A stretch of 64,000 nucleotides of DNA from Lachnospiraceae bacterium UBA935 (GCA_002293525.1 DBDJ01000072.1:43143-107142), one strand, 5' to 3'; shown: positions 1-9,652, counted from the stretch's first letter. Program-made: numbers and translations. Notes: generated from the sequence alone by a model not told the origin.

Positions 1-64
1 CTAATTCTTCTATACCAATTCTTTTATACAAATTCTTATTCTATACCAATTCTTATCTTCTTCC

Positions 65-859
65 TTACAGTCTGATACTGAGGCGTTCCCGCTTGATCTT
101 ATCCACTTCCTCGAAAACCATGTCATTCAGGACCTTGATATATGTTCCTTTCATCCCGGAGGAACGTGATTCAATCACGCCGGCACTTTCAAACTTGCGC
201 AGGGCGTTAACGATGACCGAACGGGTAATCCCCACCCTGTCAGCAATCTTACTGGCTACCAATATGCCCTCCATGCCGCTCAGTTCTTCAAAAATATGTA
301 CGACAGCGTCCATTTCCGAAAAAGAAAGCGTATTGATCGCCGATTTGATGACAGCCAGCTTGCGGCTTTCCTCGGCGCTTTCTTCATTGACCGCACGGAG
401 CATTTCTAAGCCAACCACGGTGGTTCCGTATTCACAGAGGATGATGTCATCAATATCATACTGTTCCTCGGATTTATAGATAAAAAGGGTTCCCAGACGC
501 TCACCGGCTATTTCGATCGGGGTAATGACCCCCTGGAATTTCTTGACATCGACATTTTCAAATCCGAGCGTTGCCAGATTGACATTCTCTTTGGTAGACA
601 GCACTGCCAAAATGCGCTCATTCAGCATGTTATCGATGAAGCCGCCGACCTTGTCAACGATCAGTTCTGAGATTGATTCCACTCCCGGCACTGATCCGAT
701 CCCCAATACCTTCCCCTTCTTGCTGATGACCAAGACATGTGAGTGGAGAATCTCGCAAAGTACCAAGCAAATATCATTAAATACTACCTTGCTGGAGTTG
801 TTATTATGTAATAGTTTTCCGATTTTTCTAGTCTTATCCAACAATTGTACGCTGCTCAT
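65..859 (-). CDS. codY: GTP-sensing global transcriptional repressor CodY
   Basis: CodY senses GTP and branched-chain amino acids and represses amino-acid, nitrogen and virulence genes in Firmicutes. The 264-residue protein has the family's N-terminal GAF-type effector domain, beginning MSSVQLLDKTRKIG, and a C-terminal winged helix-turn-helix containing ASKIADRVGITRSVIVNAL. I chose the ATG at 859 because GGGAGGAG lies four bases upstream and the protein then begins as the family does. A longer reading to 895 has no such support. A TATAAT -10 element lies at 904-909 but I see no good -35. It follows topA on the same strand, a common clostridial order. Confidence 0.96.
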   Translation of the reverse strand: MSSVQLLDKTRKIGKLLHNNNSSKVVFNDICLVLCEILHSHVLVISKKGKVLGIGSVPGVESISELIVDKVGGFIDNMLNERILAVLSTKENVNLATLGFENVDVKKFQGVITPIEIAGERLGTLFIYKSEEQYDIDDIILCEYGTTVVGLEMLRAVNEESAEESRKLAVIKSAINTLSFSEMDAVVHIFEELSGMEGILVASKIADRVGITRSVIVNALRKFESAGVIESRSSGMKGTYIKVLNDMVFEEVDKIKRERLSIRL

Positions 860-999
860 TGGTCTCCTCCCATAAATGTGTAATACCATCCACATCGTTG
901 CTGATTATACATATTGTAACACAGTCTAACCCATAATACAACGACTGTAGCGGGAAGATACGACAAAATATATAGGAAATTATACCTATTTTTTAACTT

Positions 1000-3099
1000 T
1001 TAAGGGTTTTTCGTAGTTTTTATATGACCACAGTTCTCGTTGGCACAGACCAGTTTATTGCCTTTTTCCAATAACGCCGAGCCACATTCAGGGCATTTTT
1101 CTCCCGACGGTTTCTGCCAGACCATGAAATCACAATCGGGGTTATCGATACAGCCGTAATATCTGCGGCCTTTCTTTGTCTTGCGGACGACAATATCCTT
1201 GCCGCATTTGGGACAGGCTACGCCGATTTTTTCCAGATAGGGTTTGGTATTGCGGCATTCCGGAAAACCCGGGCAGGCAAGGAATTTACCGTGAGGGCCG
1301 TATTTGATAACCATGTTGCGGCCGCAGACTTCGCAAACCTCTTCGGACACCTCGTCGGCAATCTCCACTTCTTCCAGTTCTTTCTCAGCGATAGTAACTG
1401 CTTCATCCAGATCTGGATAAAAATTGGAAACCACTGTTTTCCAGTTTACGCTGCCTTCTTCCACCCCATCCAGCAAAGCTTCCAGATTGGCAGTGAAATT
1501 AACATCCACAATCGTCGGAAAAGCGTCCCGCATAATCCGGTTTACCACTTCGCCAAGTTCCGTGATGTAAAGGCTTTTATTTTCTTTGATTACATAGCGG
1601 CGGGCCATGATCGTCGTAATCGTCGGCGCGTAGGTGCTGGGACGCCCGATCCCCAGTTCTTCCAGGGACTTAACCAGCGAAGCCTCGGTATAATGCGGCG
1701 GCGGCTGGGTAAAATGCTGACGCTGTTCAAATTCTTTCCAGGTAAGGCTGGTGGAAAGGCTGATTGTTTTGGCAATGATGCCGCTTTCTTCTTTTTCTTC
1801 TTCATCGGCATAGACCGACATGAAGCCGTCAAAAACGACCTTGGAAGCGGAAACACTAAAGCGGTGGGTGCGGGCTTCATAGGATTGGGTTGCCGAACAG
1901 TCGGCGTCGATCAGGACGGAAACGGTCTCGTAACGGGCCGGGTTCATCCGGCTGGCGACAAAACGCCGCCAGATCAACTGATAGAGCCTGAACTGGTCAC
2001 GGGAAAGAGAATCCTTTAAGTCGGAAGGCGTCATCTGGATCTCGGTAGGACGGATGGCTTCATGGGCATCCTGGATCTTTTTGCCGTCTTTCTTTTCCGC
2101 TCCCGTTCCGGCCGCATAATCGCTGCCATAAATGGAAGTAATATATTCTGCCGCTGACTTCTCGGCTTCGGCGGACACACGGGTGGAATCGGTACGCAGA
2201 TAGGTGATCACACCCACTGTACCATATCCCTTGACATCGATGCCTTCATAAAGCTGCTGCGCCAGACGCATCGTTTTCTGAGTGGAATAATTTAACATTT
2301 TGCTGGCTTCTTGCTGCAATGTGGAAGTGATAAAAGGAAGCGGGGCCTTTTTTACGCGCTCGCCCTTTTTGATGTCGGCTATTCGATAGGAAGCATCTTT
2401 CAGTTCATTTTTGATGAGCTCCAGCTCCTGCTCGGAGGTTATGGTTGCTTTGTTCTTGGGGGTGCCGTAATATTTGGCATGTAGCAGGTTCTTTTCGCCA
2501 CGGACGGCAAAGAGCGCACTGAAAGTCCAGTATTCTTCCGGGATAAAGGCATTGATTTCTTCTTCCCGGTCACAGATGATACGCAGCGCCACTGACTGAA
2601 CACGGCCGGCACTTAAGCCACGTTTCACTTTAGCCCACAGTAAGGGCGAGATGCGGTATCCGACCATGCGGTCCAGCATCCGTCTGGCTTGCTGGGCATC
2701 TACCAGGTCCATGTCGATTTCCCTGGCATTTTTGAGAGATTCCTTTACGGCGGCCTTAGTGATTTCGTTAAAGGTAATCCGATATACCTTTTTGTCTTCC
2801 AGTTTCAAGGCCTTTAACAGATGCCATGAGATCGCCTCGCCTTCACGGTCGGGGTCAGTGGCAAGATATACTTTCTCAGCTTTTTTCACCTCTTTACGCA
2901 GCTTGGCAAGGATGTCGCCTTTGCCGCGGATGGTGATGTATTTGGGTTCATAATCATTGGCGGCATCAAAACCCAGCTGGCTTTTGGGCATGTCTCTGAC
3001 GTGGCCGTTGCTGGCTGATACCTCATAATTTGATCCTAAAAATTTTTTAATTGTCTTTACTTTCGCTGGAGATTCAACGATTACCAGATACTTTGCCAT
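1000..3099 (-). CDS. topA: DNA topoisomerase I (type IA)
   Basis: TopA relaxes negative supercoils by transient single-strand cleavage. The 699-residue protein opens with the TOPRIM fold (MAKYLVIVESPAKVKTI) and the metal-binding DPDREGE at about 82-88. The catalytic tyrosine is Tyr300 in VGVITYLRTDST. The C-terminal 110 residues carry three four-cysteine zinc-ribbon repeats (CEVCG, CPKCG and CPECG, each with a second Cys pair). Length and domain order are normal. An AT-rich stretch upstream may contain its promoter. It is transcribed toward codY with a 140-base gap. Confidence 0.97.
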   Translation of the reverse strand: MAKYLVIVESPAKVKTIKKFLGSNYEVSASNGHVRDMPKSQLGFDAANDYEPKYITIRGKGDILAKLRKEVKKAEKVYLATDPDREGEAISWHLLKALKLEDKKVYRITFNEITKAAVKESLKNAREIDMDLVDAQQARRMLDRMVGYRISPLLWAKVKRGLSAGRVQSVALRIICDREEEINAFIPEEYWTFSALFAVRGEKNLLHAKYYGTPKNKATITSEQELELIKNELKDASYRIADIKKGERVKKAPLPFITSTLQQEASKMLNYSTQKTMRLAQQLYEGIDVKGYGTVGVITYLRTDSTRVSAEAEKSAAEYITSIYGSDYAAGTGAEKKDGKKIQDAHEAIRPTEIQMTPSDLKDSLSRDQFRLYQLIWRRFVASRMNPARYETVSVLIDADCSATQSYEARTHRFSVSASKVVFDGFMSVYADEEEKEESGIIAKTISLSTSLTWKEFEQRQHFTQPPPHYTEASLVKSLEELGIGRPSTYAPTITTIMARRYVIKENKSLYITELGEVVNRIMRDAFPTIVDVNFTANLEALLDGVEEGSVNWKTVVSNFYPDLDEAVTIAEKELEEVEIADEVSEEVCEVCGRNMVIKYGPHGKFLACPGFPECRNTKPYLEKIGVACPKCGKDIVVRKTKKGRRYYGCIDNPDCDFMVWQKPSGEKCPECGSALLEKGNKLVCANENCGHIKTTKNP

Positions 3100-3407
3100 A
3101 TTTTTTCCTGTTGTCCTATTGCGTTCCTTCCATAATATAATATATATAATATCGCTTAAATTATTCTTTGATACTTGATCGCCACGTTTCTTAGCGCACT
3201 GAACAGATTTCCTGTCTGAATGAAATCCTTACTGAAACATCTATGTGACGTGCTAAACTATACACTATATTGAATGGACTTGCAAGGAAAATTTTCTCAT
3301 TCACGATGATTCGTCTATGATTTGGTTACTATTCACAGACCGCGAGGCGTTTTGCGCTGTTCTTGCGCAAAATCCCGATTCCCTGCGATAACTGAGATTA
3401 GCATCCT
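3100..3407. other. Intergenic region between topA and tlyA with one short hairpin
   Basis: No gene is supported here. The topA-proximal part (about 3130-3165) is a run of TA-rich sequence that could hold the topA promoter. At 3350-3372 an 8-bp perfect inverted repeat (TTTTGCGC / GCGCAAAA, 7-base loop) lies just past the tlyA stop. It has no T-run on either strand, so I do not call it an intrinsic terminator. Confidence 0.5.
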
Positions 3408-4217
3408 TTATTGTCTTACTGTCAGGCATTTATGCGCTGCCGCCACGACACGTCTGGGTTCTTCGCCGTCAATGACCTGAGGAAAACACTCTTTTGCCAG
3501 ATGCAGCAAGTATTCTATGTTCCCTTCCGGCCCTCTGACCGGGGAATAATCCAGATGACAGGCACTGAACCCGCATTCCCCTGAAGACTGGATTATTTTT
3601 TCAATGACCTCTACATGAACGGCTTGATCTTTCACGACTCCTCTTTTACCGACCCGGCCGCGGCCGGCTTCAAACTGAGGCTTGATCAGGCAGATCATCT
3701 CTCCTTGGGCACTTAAGACCGCGTAGGCCGGCGGCAAGATCTTGTCCAATGAGATGAAAGAAACATCGGCGGCTGCAAAGTCAGGACGGTCAGCAAAATC
3801 GGCGGGGGTGAGATAGCGGAAATTAGTTTTTTCCATGACGGTTACGCGGCTGTCGTCCCGCAGGGCGGGCGCCAGCTGACCGGTACCGGCATCGACGGAA
3901 TAGACTCTTGCGGCCCCGTTTTGCAGCATGCAGTCAGTGAAGCCGCCGGTCGAGGCTCCGATGTCGAGGCATATCCGGCCCTGTAAATCAATACCGGAGC
4001 CGGACAAGGCTTTTTCCAGTTTCAGGCCGCCCCGGCTGACATAGGGCAGGGCCGCCGTGATCCTGACTGCAGTCTGATCCGGCTCTAGCATGGTTCCGGC
4101 TTTTTCTGCTTTCCTATCGTTGATCAGGACATGGCCGGCTAAGATGGCTGCTTTGGCTTTTTCTCTGGAAGGGAACAGACGGCGCTCGACAAGCAGCTGA
4201 TCAAGACGCTGTTTCAT
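3408..4217 (-). CDS. tlyA: TlyA family rRNA (cytidine-2'-O)-methyltransferase / hemolysin-like protein
   Basis: The TlyA family 2'-O-methylates cytidines in rRNA. The 269-residue protein has an N-terminal S4 RNA-binding domain (RLDQLLVERRLFPSREKAKA) followed by an FtsJ/RrmJ-type SAM-binding fold (CLDIGASTGGFTDCML at about 83-98). Its ATG overlaps the dxs stop by 4 bases, so the two are probably translationally coupled. It is the last gene of the xseAB-ispA-dxs run. The name hemolysin is historical. In many clostridia recN, argR and spo0A come next, but here topA follows. Confidence 0.93.
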   Translation of the reverse strand: MKQRLDQLLVERRLFPSREKAKAAILAGHVLINDRKAEKAGTMLEPDQTAVRITAALPYVSRGGLKLEKALSGSGIDLQGRICLDIGASTGGFTDCMLQNGAARVYSVDAGTGQLAPALRDDSRVTVMEKTNFRYLTPADFADRPDFAAADVSFISLDKILPPAYAVLSAQGEMICLIKPQFEAGRGRVGKRGVVKDQAVHVEVIEKIIQSSGECGFSACHLDYSPVRGPEGNIEYLLHLAKECFPQVIDGEEPRRVVAAAHKCLTVRQ

Positions 4218-6136
4218 GGAAAATCCTTTCTATGTAGTGCCGTTTGCCGCGTAATTTGGAGATTCTGCTCCCATTGCTGGCGGATGCGGCTGGCCACGCT
4301 CTGGCTGTCGATACCGGTTTCCCTTCGCAATATCTCCACATTCCCATGTTCTACATATTCGTCGGGAAGGGCGATGGTCAACAGACTGACAGGGCAGGCG
4401 GATTCGGTAAGCAGCTGGCGTACTTTCTCTCCGAAACCGCCGCTGGCAACGTTTTCTTCCATTGTTACGATTAGACTGTGACTGCCGGCTGCCTGTAGGA
4501 TGGTTTCCCGATCGATCGGTTTCACGAAACGGGCATTGATCAAAGAACAGGATAAACCGGTGTCTTTTAAGGCATCCCTAACCGCTTCGGCTTCTTTGAC
4601 CATGCTGCCGACCGCGATCAGGCAGATGTCGCTTTCTTCATAGATGTATTCCGCTTGTCCCATCACGACCGGCTGCCGGTATTCCTGCAGGCCGGCATAG
4701 GCTTCTCCGCGGGGATAGCGAATCGCGATGGGGACACCGCAGGCAGCGGCAAATTTCAGCATGTCGGATAGCTCCCATTTATTCTTAGGAGCCATGATGT
4801 GCATGTTGGGAATGGAGGACAGGTAGGAAAGGTCGAAAATACCCTGATGGGTCTCCCCGTCGCTTCCCACCAGGCCGGCGCGGTCGACGGCAAAGATCAC
4901 CGGCAGGTTCTGCAAGCATACATCATGAAGGATCTGGTCATAGGCTCTTTGCAGAAAGGAAGAATAGACTGCCACGATCGGCTTCATTCCTCCGGCGGCC
5001 AGACCGGCGGCAAAAGTCACTGCATGCTCCTCGGCGATGCCGACATCAAAAAAACGCTCTTTATACATATTGCGGAACCGTTTCAATCCGGTTCCGTCCG
5101 GCATGGCGGCAGTGATAGCCACGATCTTCTCGTCTCTTGCCCCCAGCTTGGTCATGACCGTGGAAAAAATGTCGGTATAGCTGACGGTTCTGGGCAGGGT
5201 CGGAAGGCCGGTCTGGATGTCATAAGGTTCCGCGCCGTGGAAACGCGCAGGATGGCGTTCCGCAGGGGTAAAACCTTTGCCCTTCTGGGTCACGATGTGG
5301 ATCAGGACGGCTTTTTTTACCCGCTTGGCTTCCTGTATCATACGGACCATCTTGGGGATGTCATGGCCGTCCACAGAGCCCAGGAAGGCGATGCCCATGT
5401 CTTCAAAGAACATGCCGGGAATAACCATCTGCTTAAAAGTATTTTTGGCCCGGCGGATGCCTTCCACCATTTTGTCGCCATATTTCGGGACATCCATCAA
5501 AGTGTTGTAGACACCTTCTTTCAGATCAAGGTAGGTGTTGGCTGTCCGGACGTTATTGAGATATTTGGATACGCCGCCGACATTCTCCGAGATTGACATG
5601 TTATTATCGTTCAGGATGATGATGAAATTGCTGTCCAGCCTGGCGGCATTGTTCAATGCCTCATAAGCCATGCCGCCGGTCAGGGAACCGTCCCCGATCA
5701 CCGAGACAACAGTGTGGTTCTCGCCCTGGCCGTTGGCCACCAGGAGATCCCTGGCTTTTACAAGACCCAGCCCTGCCGACACCGAGGTAGAGCTGTGCCC
5801 AGTGTCAAAACAATCACAGTGGCTTTCTTTTCTTTTAGGAAAACCGCTCATGCCGCCGTATTTCCGTAAGTTATCAAAGCCGTCTTTTCTGCCGGTCAGC
5901 AGTTTGTGGGTATAAGACTGATGGCCGACATCCCAGATCAGCTTGTCCTCAGGAAAATCAAGGCACAGATGTAAAGCCATCGTCAGTTCCACGGCACCCA
6001 GATTGGAGCCGAGATGTCCGCCCGTCTTACTAATCTTCTCAATTAAGAACTGCCGGATTTCTTCGGCCAGCCGCACATAATCCTGGGAAGAGATATTTTT
6101 GATGTCATTTTCTTTCGTAATACTGTCGAGTAGCAT
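4214..6136 (-). CDS. dxs: 1-deoxy-D-xylulose-5-phosphate synthase
   Basis: Dxs condenses pyruvate and glyceraldehyde-3-phosphate to DXP, the first step of the MEP isoprenoid pathway and a source for thiamine and pyridoxal. The 640-residue protein shows the thiamine-diphosphate motif starting GDG at 148 and ending at NDNNMSIS (about 176-183). The transketolase-type pyrimidine-binding and C-terminal domains follow. GAGG lies seven bases upstream of the ATG. It sits between ispA and tlyA in one operon, so two isoprenoid genes are co-transcribed. Confidence 0.97.
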   Translation of the reverse strand: MLLDSITKENDIKNISSQDYVRLAEEIRQFLIEKISKTGGHLGSNLGAVELTMALHLCLDFPEDKLIWDVGHQSYTHKLLTGRKDGFDNLRKYGGMSGFPKRKESHCDCFDTGHSSTSVSAGLGLVKARDLLVANGQGENHTVVSVIGDGSLTGGMAYEALNNAARLDSNFIIILNDNNMSISENVGGVSKYLNNVRTANTYLDLKEGVYNTLMDVPKYGDKMVEGIRRAKNTFKQMVIPGMFFEDMGIAFLGSVDGHDIPKMVRMIQEAKRVKKAVLIHIVTQKGKGFTPAERHPARFHGAEPYDIQTGLPTLPRTVSYTDIFSTVMTKLGARDEKIVAITAAMPDGTGLKRFRNMYKERFFDVGIAEEHAVTFAAGLAAGGMKPIVAVYSSFLQRAYDQILHDVCLQNLPVIFAVDRAGLVGSDGETHQGIFDLSYLSSIPNMHIMAPKNKWELSDMLKFAAACGVPIAIRYPRGEAYAGLQEYRQPVVMGQAEYIYEESDICLIAVGSMVKEAEAVRDALKDTGLSCSLINARFVKPIDRETILQAAGSHSLIVTMEENVASGGFGEKVRQLLTESACPVSLLTIALPDEYVEHGNVEILRRETGIDSQSVASRIRQQWEQNLQITRQTALHRKDFP

Positions 6137-6165
6137 AACGGGACCTCACTATTTATTCCTATCGA

Positions 6166-7098
6166 TCATTTCTTTCTATGAATCATTTTGCCAATTAATT
6201 CTATTAAAAACGCATTCTCCCGTTTCAGGGAATGCAGGAGTGAAATAGCTTCCTGAGACAGACGCTCCACCTCTTTTTGGGATTCTTCTAAGCCTTTCAG
6301 CGATATGGCGGTAAGCTTCCGGTTTTTGTCATCGCTTCCGACCGGTTTTCCCAGCTCCTCAAAAGTACTCGTCGCATCCAGAATATCGTCCTGGATCTGA
6401 AAGGCCACGCCAAGGCAATAGGCCGCTCTTTCAAGTCTTTGGCTTTCTTCCGAATCGGCTCCTGCCAAAACCGCACCGATCATCATGGCACTTTGGAACA
6501 GCGCTGCCGTCTTGTGTTCATGAATAAAATACAGCAGCTTTTCATCCGGCCTGCCAGCTGCTTTATCAGCTAAGATATCGGCGGCCTGACCGCCGATCAT
6601 GCCCATGACCCCGGCCTTCCGGCTGAGGATCTCAAGCGCCTTGGTCACCCGTTTCATGATTTCTGTTTCATCTGTCCCGGCGGCCTCACAAGCCCCTTCA
6701 TAAGCTTTCACGGCTGTTTCAAAAGCCAGGTTAAGAAGACCGTCGCCCGCCAGGATAGACATCCCTTCTCCGTACACCATATGGGTAGTCTTTCTGCCGC
6801 GGCGGTACTCGTCATCATCCATCGCCGGCAGGTCGTCATGCACCAGCGAATAGGTGTGAATCATCTCCAAGGCCGCCATAAAGGGATGGCAAAGCAGGGC
6901 CGCCTGCGCTTCGGTTCCACCGAACATCCGAAATGTTTCTGCCATCAGCATCGGCCGGAGCCGTTTCCCTCCGGAACGGATGCTGTAATTCATCGCCTCC
7001 AGGACTTTATGCTGGTAGCCTTCTTCCTGAGGAAGAAACCGGTCAATAATCTCGTTGATCTGCCCGGTTCGCTGTTGCTGCTCTTCCTTAAAATTCAT
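6166..7098 (-). CDS. ispA: Polyprenyl synthetase (farnesyl/geranylgeranyl diphosphate synthase type)
   Basis: This enzyme chains isopentenyl diphosphate units to make short prenyl diphosphates such as FPP. The 310-residue protein has the first Asp-rich motif within VHDDLPAMDDDEYRRG (about 87-102) and the second as FQIQDDILD (about 233-241). These ligate magnesium and the allylic substrate. It overlaps the 3' end of xseB by 11 bases and lies 29 bases before dxs. Product chain length cannot be set from sequence alone, but the size and neighbourhood fit IspA. Confidence 0.94.
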   Translation of the reverse strand: MNFKEEQQQRTGQINEIIDRFLPQEEGYQHKVLEAMNYSIRSGGKRLRPMLMAETFRMFGGTEAQAALLCHPFMAALEMIHTYSLVHDDLPAMDDDEYRRGRKTTHMVYGEGMSILAGDGLLNLAFETAVKAYEGACEAAGTDETEIMKRVTKALEILSRKAGVMGMIGGQAADILADKAAGRPDEKLLYFIHEHKTAALFQSAMMIGAVLAGADSEESQRLERAAYCLGVAFQIQDDILDATSTFEELGKPVGSDDKNRKLTAISLKGLEESQKEVERLSQEAISLLHSLKRENAFLIELIGKMIHRKK

Positions 7099-7282
7099 GC
7101 TTCTCGCCCTCTTCCGTGATCATCAGCACTTTCTTTTCTACTTTATCGATAAACTCATTGCACTGTTTCACCAGTTCCATCCCCTTCTGATACTCCCGGA
7201 AGGACTCTTCCAATGAGATGTCTTCTCGCTCCAGCAGGGAAATGACCTCTTCCAGCTTGGAAAATGTTTCGTTAAGATTCAT
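7088..7282 (-). CDS. xseB: Exodeoxyribonuclease VII small subunit
   Basis: XseB joins XseA to form exonuclease VII, which degrades single-stranded DNA in both directions. The 64-residue helical protein matches the family (SKLEEVISLLEREDISLEESF). I place the start at the ATG at 7282, preceded by GGGGTG, inside the last codons of xseA. A longer reading upstream only translates the xseA end. The leader just before this ATG is nearly identical to the leader of the HAD gene at 43022 (see findings). It overlaps ispA by 11 bases. Confidence 0.94.
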   Translation of the reverse strand: MNLNETFSKLEEVISLLEREDISLEESFREYQKGMELVKQCNEFIDKVEKKVLMITEEGEKHEF

Positions 7283-8588
7283 ATTTACACCCCATGTCCG
7301 CTTCAGCGGAATCAAACTCAATAGTTGAAAGTGCTTTCCTTTCCACCTTACTCCTGTCTTTCCTGTCAAGTTGTGTGGCCACCGCCGTCACGACACCATT
7401 TTTGAGGTGAATGGCCAGATTATCGCCGACCTTCACCCGGCCGATATCGGTCACGGCTTTTCCCTGCATATCCGTGACATAAGAAAAGCCTTGGCTTAGT
7501 TTGTCCAGCGGAGACAGACCTTTAAGTCTGGTGACATGAAGCTCCATACGAAACCTGTCACGGCGGATAGTGCCTTCCATCAGATCCTGAAGCCGCCCTT
7601 CAAGGCTTAACGCATAAGCTCTTTTTTCACGTATCTTCATGACCGGGCTGGCCCCTTGCAGCCGGCTTCGGTAGGACAGCAGCCGGTATTTGTTTACTTC
7701 CAGGTTGTTTTTCAGCAGCCTGGTCAGCGCTGTCTTGACGCCGGATAACCGCTCATCCAACTGGCGGCTGTCATATACCGCCAGCTCTGCCGCCGCTGAA
7801 GGGGTCGGTGCCCTTAAGTCGGCAGCAAAATCCGCGATCGTAAAATCGGTTTCATGGCCGACGGCCGATATTACGGGTACCCGGCAGTCAAATATGGCCT
7901 GTGCGACCACTTCTTCATTAAATGCCCATAGATCCTCGATGGAACCGCCGCCGCGTCCGACGATCATAACATCTACGTCTTCCTGCTCAAGAGCGCGGAT
8001 CCCTTTGACGATGCTGGCTGCGGCAGTTTCTCCCTGCACCGTCGCCGGATAGAGAATGATCTGCACATAGGGATTCCTCCGGGCGGCAATTTGGATGATG
8101 TCCTGCACCGCCGCGCCGGCAGGTGCTGTTACCACTCCCAGCCTGCGGATATAACGGGGAATGGGCTGCTTATACTCGGGAGCAAACATGCCCATCTCTT
8201 CCAGTTTGTTTTTTAGTATTTCAAACTGTTCATACAGGTAACCCTGCCCGTCTTTGGTTATCTTTCTGGCATACAGCTGATATTTTCCGTCTTTTTCATA
8301 GACCTCGACGGAACCGCTGACGACTGCCTGCATGCCGTCAGCTAGCCGAAAAGCAAGACCGGAACGGCTTCCTGCAAACATAACACAGGAAATCGTTCCT
8401 TTCCTATCTTTCAATGTAAAATATATATGGCCTGAAGGATGATAGCGGCAGTTGCTGACTTCCCCTTTAACCGCGACTGCGTGCAGCAGAAAATCCTGCG
8501 AAAACATATTTTTAATGTAGGAATTAACCTGTGTCACTGTGTATATACTGCTCATGTCCACCTTAACCGTTACAGTTCCCTCCTCCAT
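7272..8588 (-). CDS. xseA: Exodeoxyribonuclease VII large subunit
   Basis: XseA is the catalytic subunit of exonuclease VII. The protein has the N-terminal OB-fold (YTVTQVNSYIKNMFSQDFLL) and the catalytic core with GRGGGSIEDLWAFNEE and GHETDFTIADFAADLRAPTP. The C-terminus is a coiled-coil rich region that binds XseB. The start is uncertain. The reading from 8588 gives 438 residues but lacks a Shine-Dalgarno. The ATG at 8555 (MSSIYTVTQ) is where the family usually begins and would give 427 residues. It overlaps xseB by 11 bases. Confidence 0.94.
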   Translation of the reverse strand: MEEGTVTVKVDMSSIYTVTQVNSYIKNMFSQDFLLHAVAVKGEVSNCRYHPSGHIYFTLKDRKGTISCVMFAGSRSGLAFRLADGMQAVVSGSVEVYEKDGKYQLYARKITKDGQGYLYEQFEILKNKLEEMGMFAPEYKQPIPRYIRRLGVVTAPAGAAVQDIIQIAARRNPYVQIILYPATVQGETAAASIVKGIRALEQEDVDVMIVGRGGGSIEDLWAFNEEVVAQAIFDCRVPVISAVGHETDFTIADFAADLRAPTPSAAAELAVYDSRQLDERLSGVKTALTRLLKNNLEVNKYRLLSYRSRLQGASPVMKIREKRAYALSLEGRLQDLMEGTIRRDRFRMELHVTRLKGLSPLDKLSQGFSYVTDMQGKAVTDIGRVKVGDNLAIHLKNGVVTAVATQLDRKDRSKVERKALSTIEFDSAEADMGCKYES

Positions 8589-8621
8589 AATCTCATGGCT
8601 AATTGTCTGGCCAGTCCGGAG

Positions 8622-9044
8622 CTAACTGCCCGCAGACTCATCCAGCTTGGCAAATTTGGACAGTACGCCGTTGATAAATGCTGAGGAATTATCCTGACCA
8701 AACATTTTGGCAAGTTCGACCGCTTCGTTGATTGCTACTCCGACCGGTATGTCCGGGTCAAATATCATCTCATAAACGGCAAGCCGCAGGATCGTCAGAT
8801 CAACCTTGCCCATCCGGGAAGTGATCCAGCCGGCCGCCTGCTCATTCAGCATCTGGTCAAGCTCCGGCAGCCGTTTTATGATGTTCTCCAACTTGGTTAT
8901 GATATACTCCCGATCCTCATCGGCCGGCTGATTTTCTTCTTCTTTTAAAAATAGCTGGGTCTGTTCCGGCATTTCCTCAAGCTTATTGAATTCCACGCGA
9001 AACAGTAATTTGAAGATCTGTTCCCTTATTTCTCTTCTGCCCAT
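8622..9044 (-). CDS. nusB: Transcription antitermination factor NusB
   Basis: NusB binds boxA RNA with S10 (NusE) and supports rRNA antitermination. The 140-residue all-helical protein has the family's REIREQIFKLLFRVEF start and the C-terminal DLTILRLAVYEM and VAINEAVELAKMFG segments. An acidic stretch (about 48-65) lies in the usual loop between helices. It follows asp23 by only two bases, so the genes share a transcript that continues into xseA. Confidence 0.95.
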   Translation of the reverse strand: MGRREIREQIFKLLFRVEFNKLEEMPEQTQLFLKEEENQPADEDREYIITKLENIIKRLPELDQMLNEQAAGWITSRMGKVDLTILRLAVYEMIFDPDIPVGVAINEAVELAKMFGQDNSSAFINGVLSKFAKLDESAGS

Positions 9045-9046
9045 GA

Positions 9047-9526
9047 TTATTGATCCTGCTTCATGTTGACACCGGCGATTCGGATATTTACGTCGGTCAC
9101 TTCCAGGCCGGTCATATTTTGTATCGCTGCCTGCACCTTGGCCTGAACCTTCTGGCTGATGACCGGTATGTTATATCCGTATTCCACGATCAATGCAATA
9201 TCAACTTTAACCCGCTTCCCGAAAACTTCGACTTTTACTCCTTTGGCGAGATTCTTCACACCGACTTTACTCATCAGCTCATTGGTGATATTGCCCGACA
9301 TTGCCGAAATACCATCGACTTCCATTGCTGCCAGACCGGCTATCATGGCAACGACATCATCAGCAATCTTGACGGTTCCGATGTCCTCATACTCCTTCAG
9401 CGTATATGACTTTTCACCCTGTGCCTGGTCCTCGCTCAGTGAAGGATTTTTTCCTCGCGGTGCCTTTTTTCCCTTTAATGAGTTTTCTTGATCCAGTGAG
9501 TCCTTTTCACTGTAATTTACTTCCAT
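9047..9526 (-). CDS. Asp23/Gls24 family envelope stress response protein
   Basis: Asp23-family proteins are small membrane-associated cytosolic proteins linked to cell-envelope stress. In clostridia a copy regularly precedes nusB, as here. The 159-residue protein has a charged N-terminal extension of about 45 residues, then the conserved domain (VKIADDVVAMIAGLAAMEVDGI, shown here in two parts, and the later VEYGYNIPVISQKVQ). The ATG at 9526 is preceded by GAGGTG. It is the first gene of the nusB-xseAB-ispA-dxs-tlyA run. Its exact role is not known. Confidence 0.9.
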   Translation of the reverse strand: MEVNYSEKDSLDQENSLKGKKAPRGKNPSLSEDQAQGEKSYTLKEYEDIGTVKIADDVVAMIAGLAAMEVDGISAMSGNITNELMSKVGVKNLAKGVKVEVFGKRVKVDIALIVEYGYNIPVISQKVQAKVQAAIQNMTGLEVTDVNIRIAGVNMKQDQ

Positions 9527-9652
9527 AACCGCACCTCTTTCTTATTATCCGCAGCTATGCTGCCAAGTTATCAATAGCGAAGCATATCAACTGCCCCTAC
9601 CTATCACATAATACCAAAATTTATTTCATTTGCCTAGTACCCTGTTGAAAAA

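Noticed and set aside
3350..3372. Hairpin after tlyA considered as terminator
   Set aside because: No T-run on either strand.
8555..8588. xseA N-terminal extension as a real 11-residue leader
   Set aside because: No ribosome site before 8588; probably the gene starts at 8555, but both are possible, so the longer frame is listed with this caveat.
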